A DNA stretch of 64,000 bases from Chondrinema litorale (lineage in GTDB: Bacteria; Bacteroidota; Bacteroidia; Cytophagales; Flammeovirgaceae): the NCBI RefSeq assembly GCF_026250525.1, contig NZ_CP111056.1:107696-171695 (forward strand), written 5' to 3'. A model generated the notes under the pieces. That model was given only the letters and a program-made list of their open reading frames with translations. It was not told where the DNA came from and ran no database searches. A program made the position numbers and the translations under genes. Positions 63,592 through 64,000 of this stretch are shown here, piece after piece. Each line of letters starts with the position of its first letter. The stretch's first letter is position 1.

Positions 63592-64000
63592 TGCGGCCCA
63601 CACATACAGTTGCGCAGGTCTTGGAAATAGAACAACAGCAACTCAAAGCACTGAGTTTAACCTCGTGGCATTATCGTACACTACAAGCTATCAGAAGGTG
63701 TCGTACTCCAGCAATGGGTGGGCATATCGACCAATGTGATCATTGTAACAAGCTGCACATTAGCTACAATAGCTGTCGTAATCGTCATTGTCCTACGTGC
63801 CAAGGCCACAAACGTGAGCAATGGATCAGGGCACGTGAAAGCGAGCTATTAAATGTGCCCTACTTTCATCTGGTTTTTACACTACCCAGCGAGTTCGGCC
63901 ACCTTGCCTTAAGTCATGGAAAAATCGTGTACGGCAGCTTGTTCAAGGCAGCCTGGAAAACCTTGCAGCAATTTGGTGTCAACCCCAAACATTTGGGCGG
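63591..64000 (+). CDS. IS91 family transposase, partial (runs off the window)
   Basis: It begins MRPTHTVAQVLEIEQQQL and is open to the window end (136 codons seen). It has the N-terminal zinc-binding domain of Y2-type IS91 transposases: CDHCNKLHISYNSCRNRHCP followed by TC, then PYFHLVFTLPSEF with the HUH-domain start. The TAATG overlap with the recombinase gene marks a coupled pair, as in Bacteroidota IS91-like units. Confidence 0.9.
   Translation, partial: MRPTHTVAQVLEIEQQQLKALSLTSWHYRTLQAIRRCRTPAMGGHIDQCDHCNKLHISYNSCRNRHCPTCQGHKREQWIRARESELLNVPYFHLVFTLPSEFGHLALSHGKIVYGSLFKAAWKTLQQFGVNPKHLG

Noticed and set aside
1..64000. CRISPR array, tRNA or rRNA genes
   Set aside because: I saw no regularly spaced direct repeats and no tRNA or rRNA sequence; a tRNA scan was not possible, so a missed tRNA cannot be fully excluded.

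Overview
This 64 kb window is AT-rich and looks like the chromosome of a gliding or marine-type Bacteroidota bacterium, most likely of the Cytophagales. The evidence is a sigma/FecR/SusC/SusD cassette, a type IX secretion sorting tail, a GH92 mannosidase locus, SBBP propellers, and insertion sequences (IS) with Bacteroidota relatives. I could not run searches, so every family call comes from motifs read by eye.

Layout. 0-2.1 kb: OsmC, a DUF1348 protein and a membrane protein. 2.6-9.8 kb: ECF sigma factor, FecR anti-sigma, SusC and SusD, a classic glycan-uptake unit. 10.3-23.4 kb: a mobile-element island. Two identical IS110-family copies in opposite orientation sit on the two tips of a degenerate IS3 element, and that IS3 is itself split by an IS4-family element and a second, decayed IS110-family element. 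Next come an ISKra4-family element, an IS1595 scrap and a three-recombinase RIT element. 23.4-25.1 kb: the 3' end of a probable rhamnogalacturonan lyase (PL11-like, with a T9SS tail) and a polysaccharide deacetylase. These are probably the far side of the SusCD locus, cut off by the island. 25.1-28.4 kb: IS3, IS5 and IS982 elements.

28.5-38.2 kb is a coherent mannose-glycan locus: an (alpha/alpha)6 glycosidase lipoprotein, a GntR/UTRA regulator, a ROK sugar kinase, a mannose-6-phosphate isomerase, a GH92 alpha-mannosidase and a sugar MFS importer. Similar palindromes lie upstream of the glycosidase, the regulator and the MFS gene, so GntR probably controls all three units. The inferred flow is GH92 release of mannose, MFS import, ROK phosphorylation and isomerisation to fructose-6-phosphate. 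A further putative glycosidase lies at 44.5-46.9 kb.

38.3-44.4 kb is a graveyard of RHS/polymorphic-toxin C-terminal pieces, candidate immunity genes, a toxin scrap and one IS1595 copy. 47.0-58.3 kb encodes a secreted/signalling set: an SBBP propeller protein, an S8 subtilisin lipoprotein and an M6 metalloprotease lipoprotein (these two share a duplicated promoter-plus-signal-peptide cassette), a sigma factor, a TPR membrane protein, a TPR-CHAT caspase-like protein and a cysteine-rich lipoprotein. 58.5-64 kb: IS5 and IS3 scraps, a broken IS66, a small membrane protein, a Crp/Fnr regulator, and the start of an IS91-type element with its tyrosine recombinase.

The most interesting points are: the IS110 pair, whose leader contains short matches expected of a bridge RNA (one to its own right end, one complementary to the IS3 tip it sits on); the ordered terminal sites of the RIT element; and the sigma/TPR/CHAT plus twin-protease neighbourhood.
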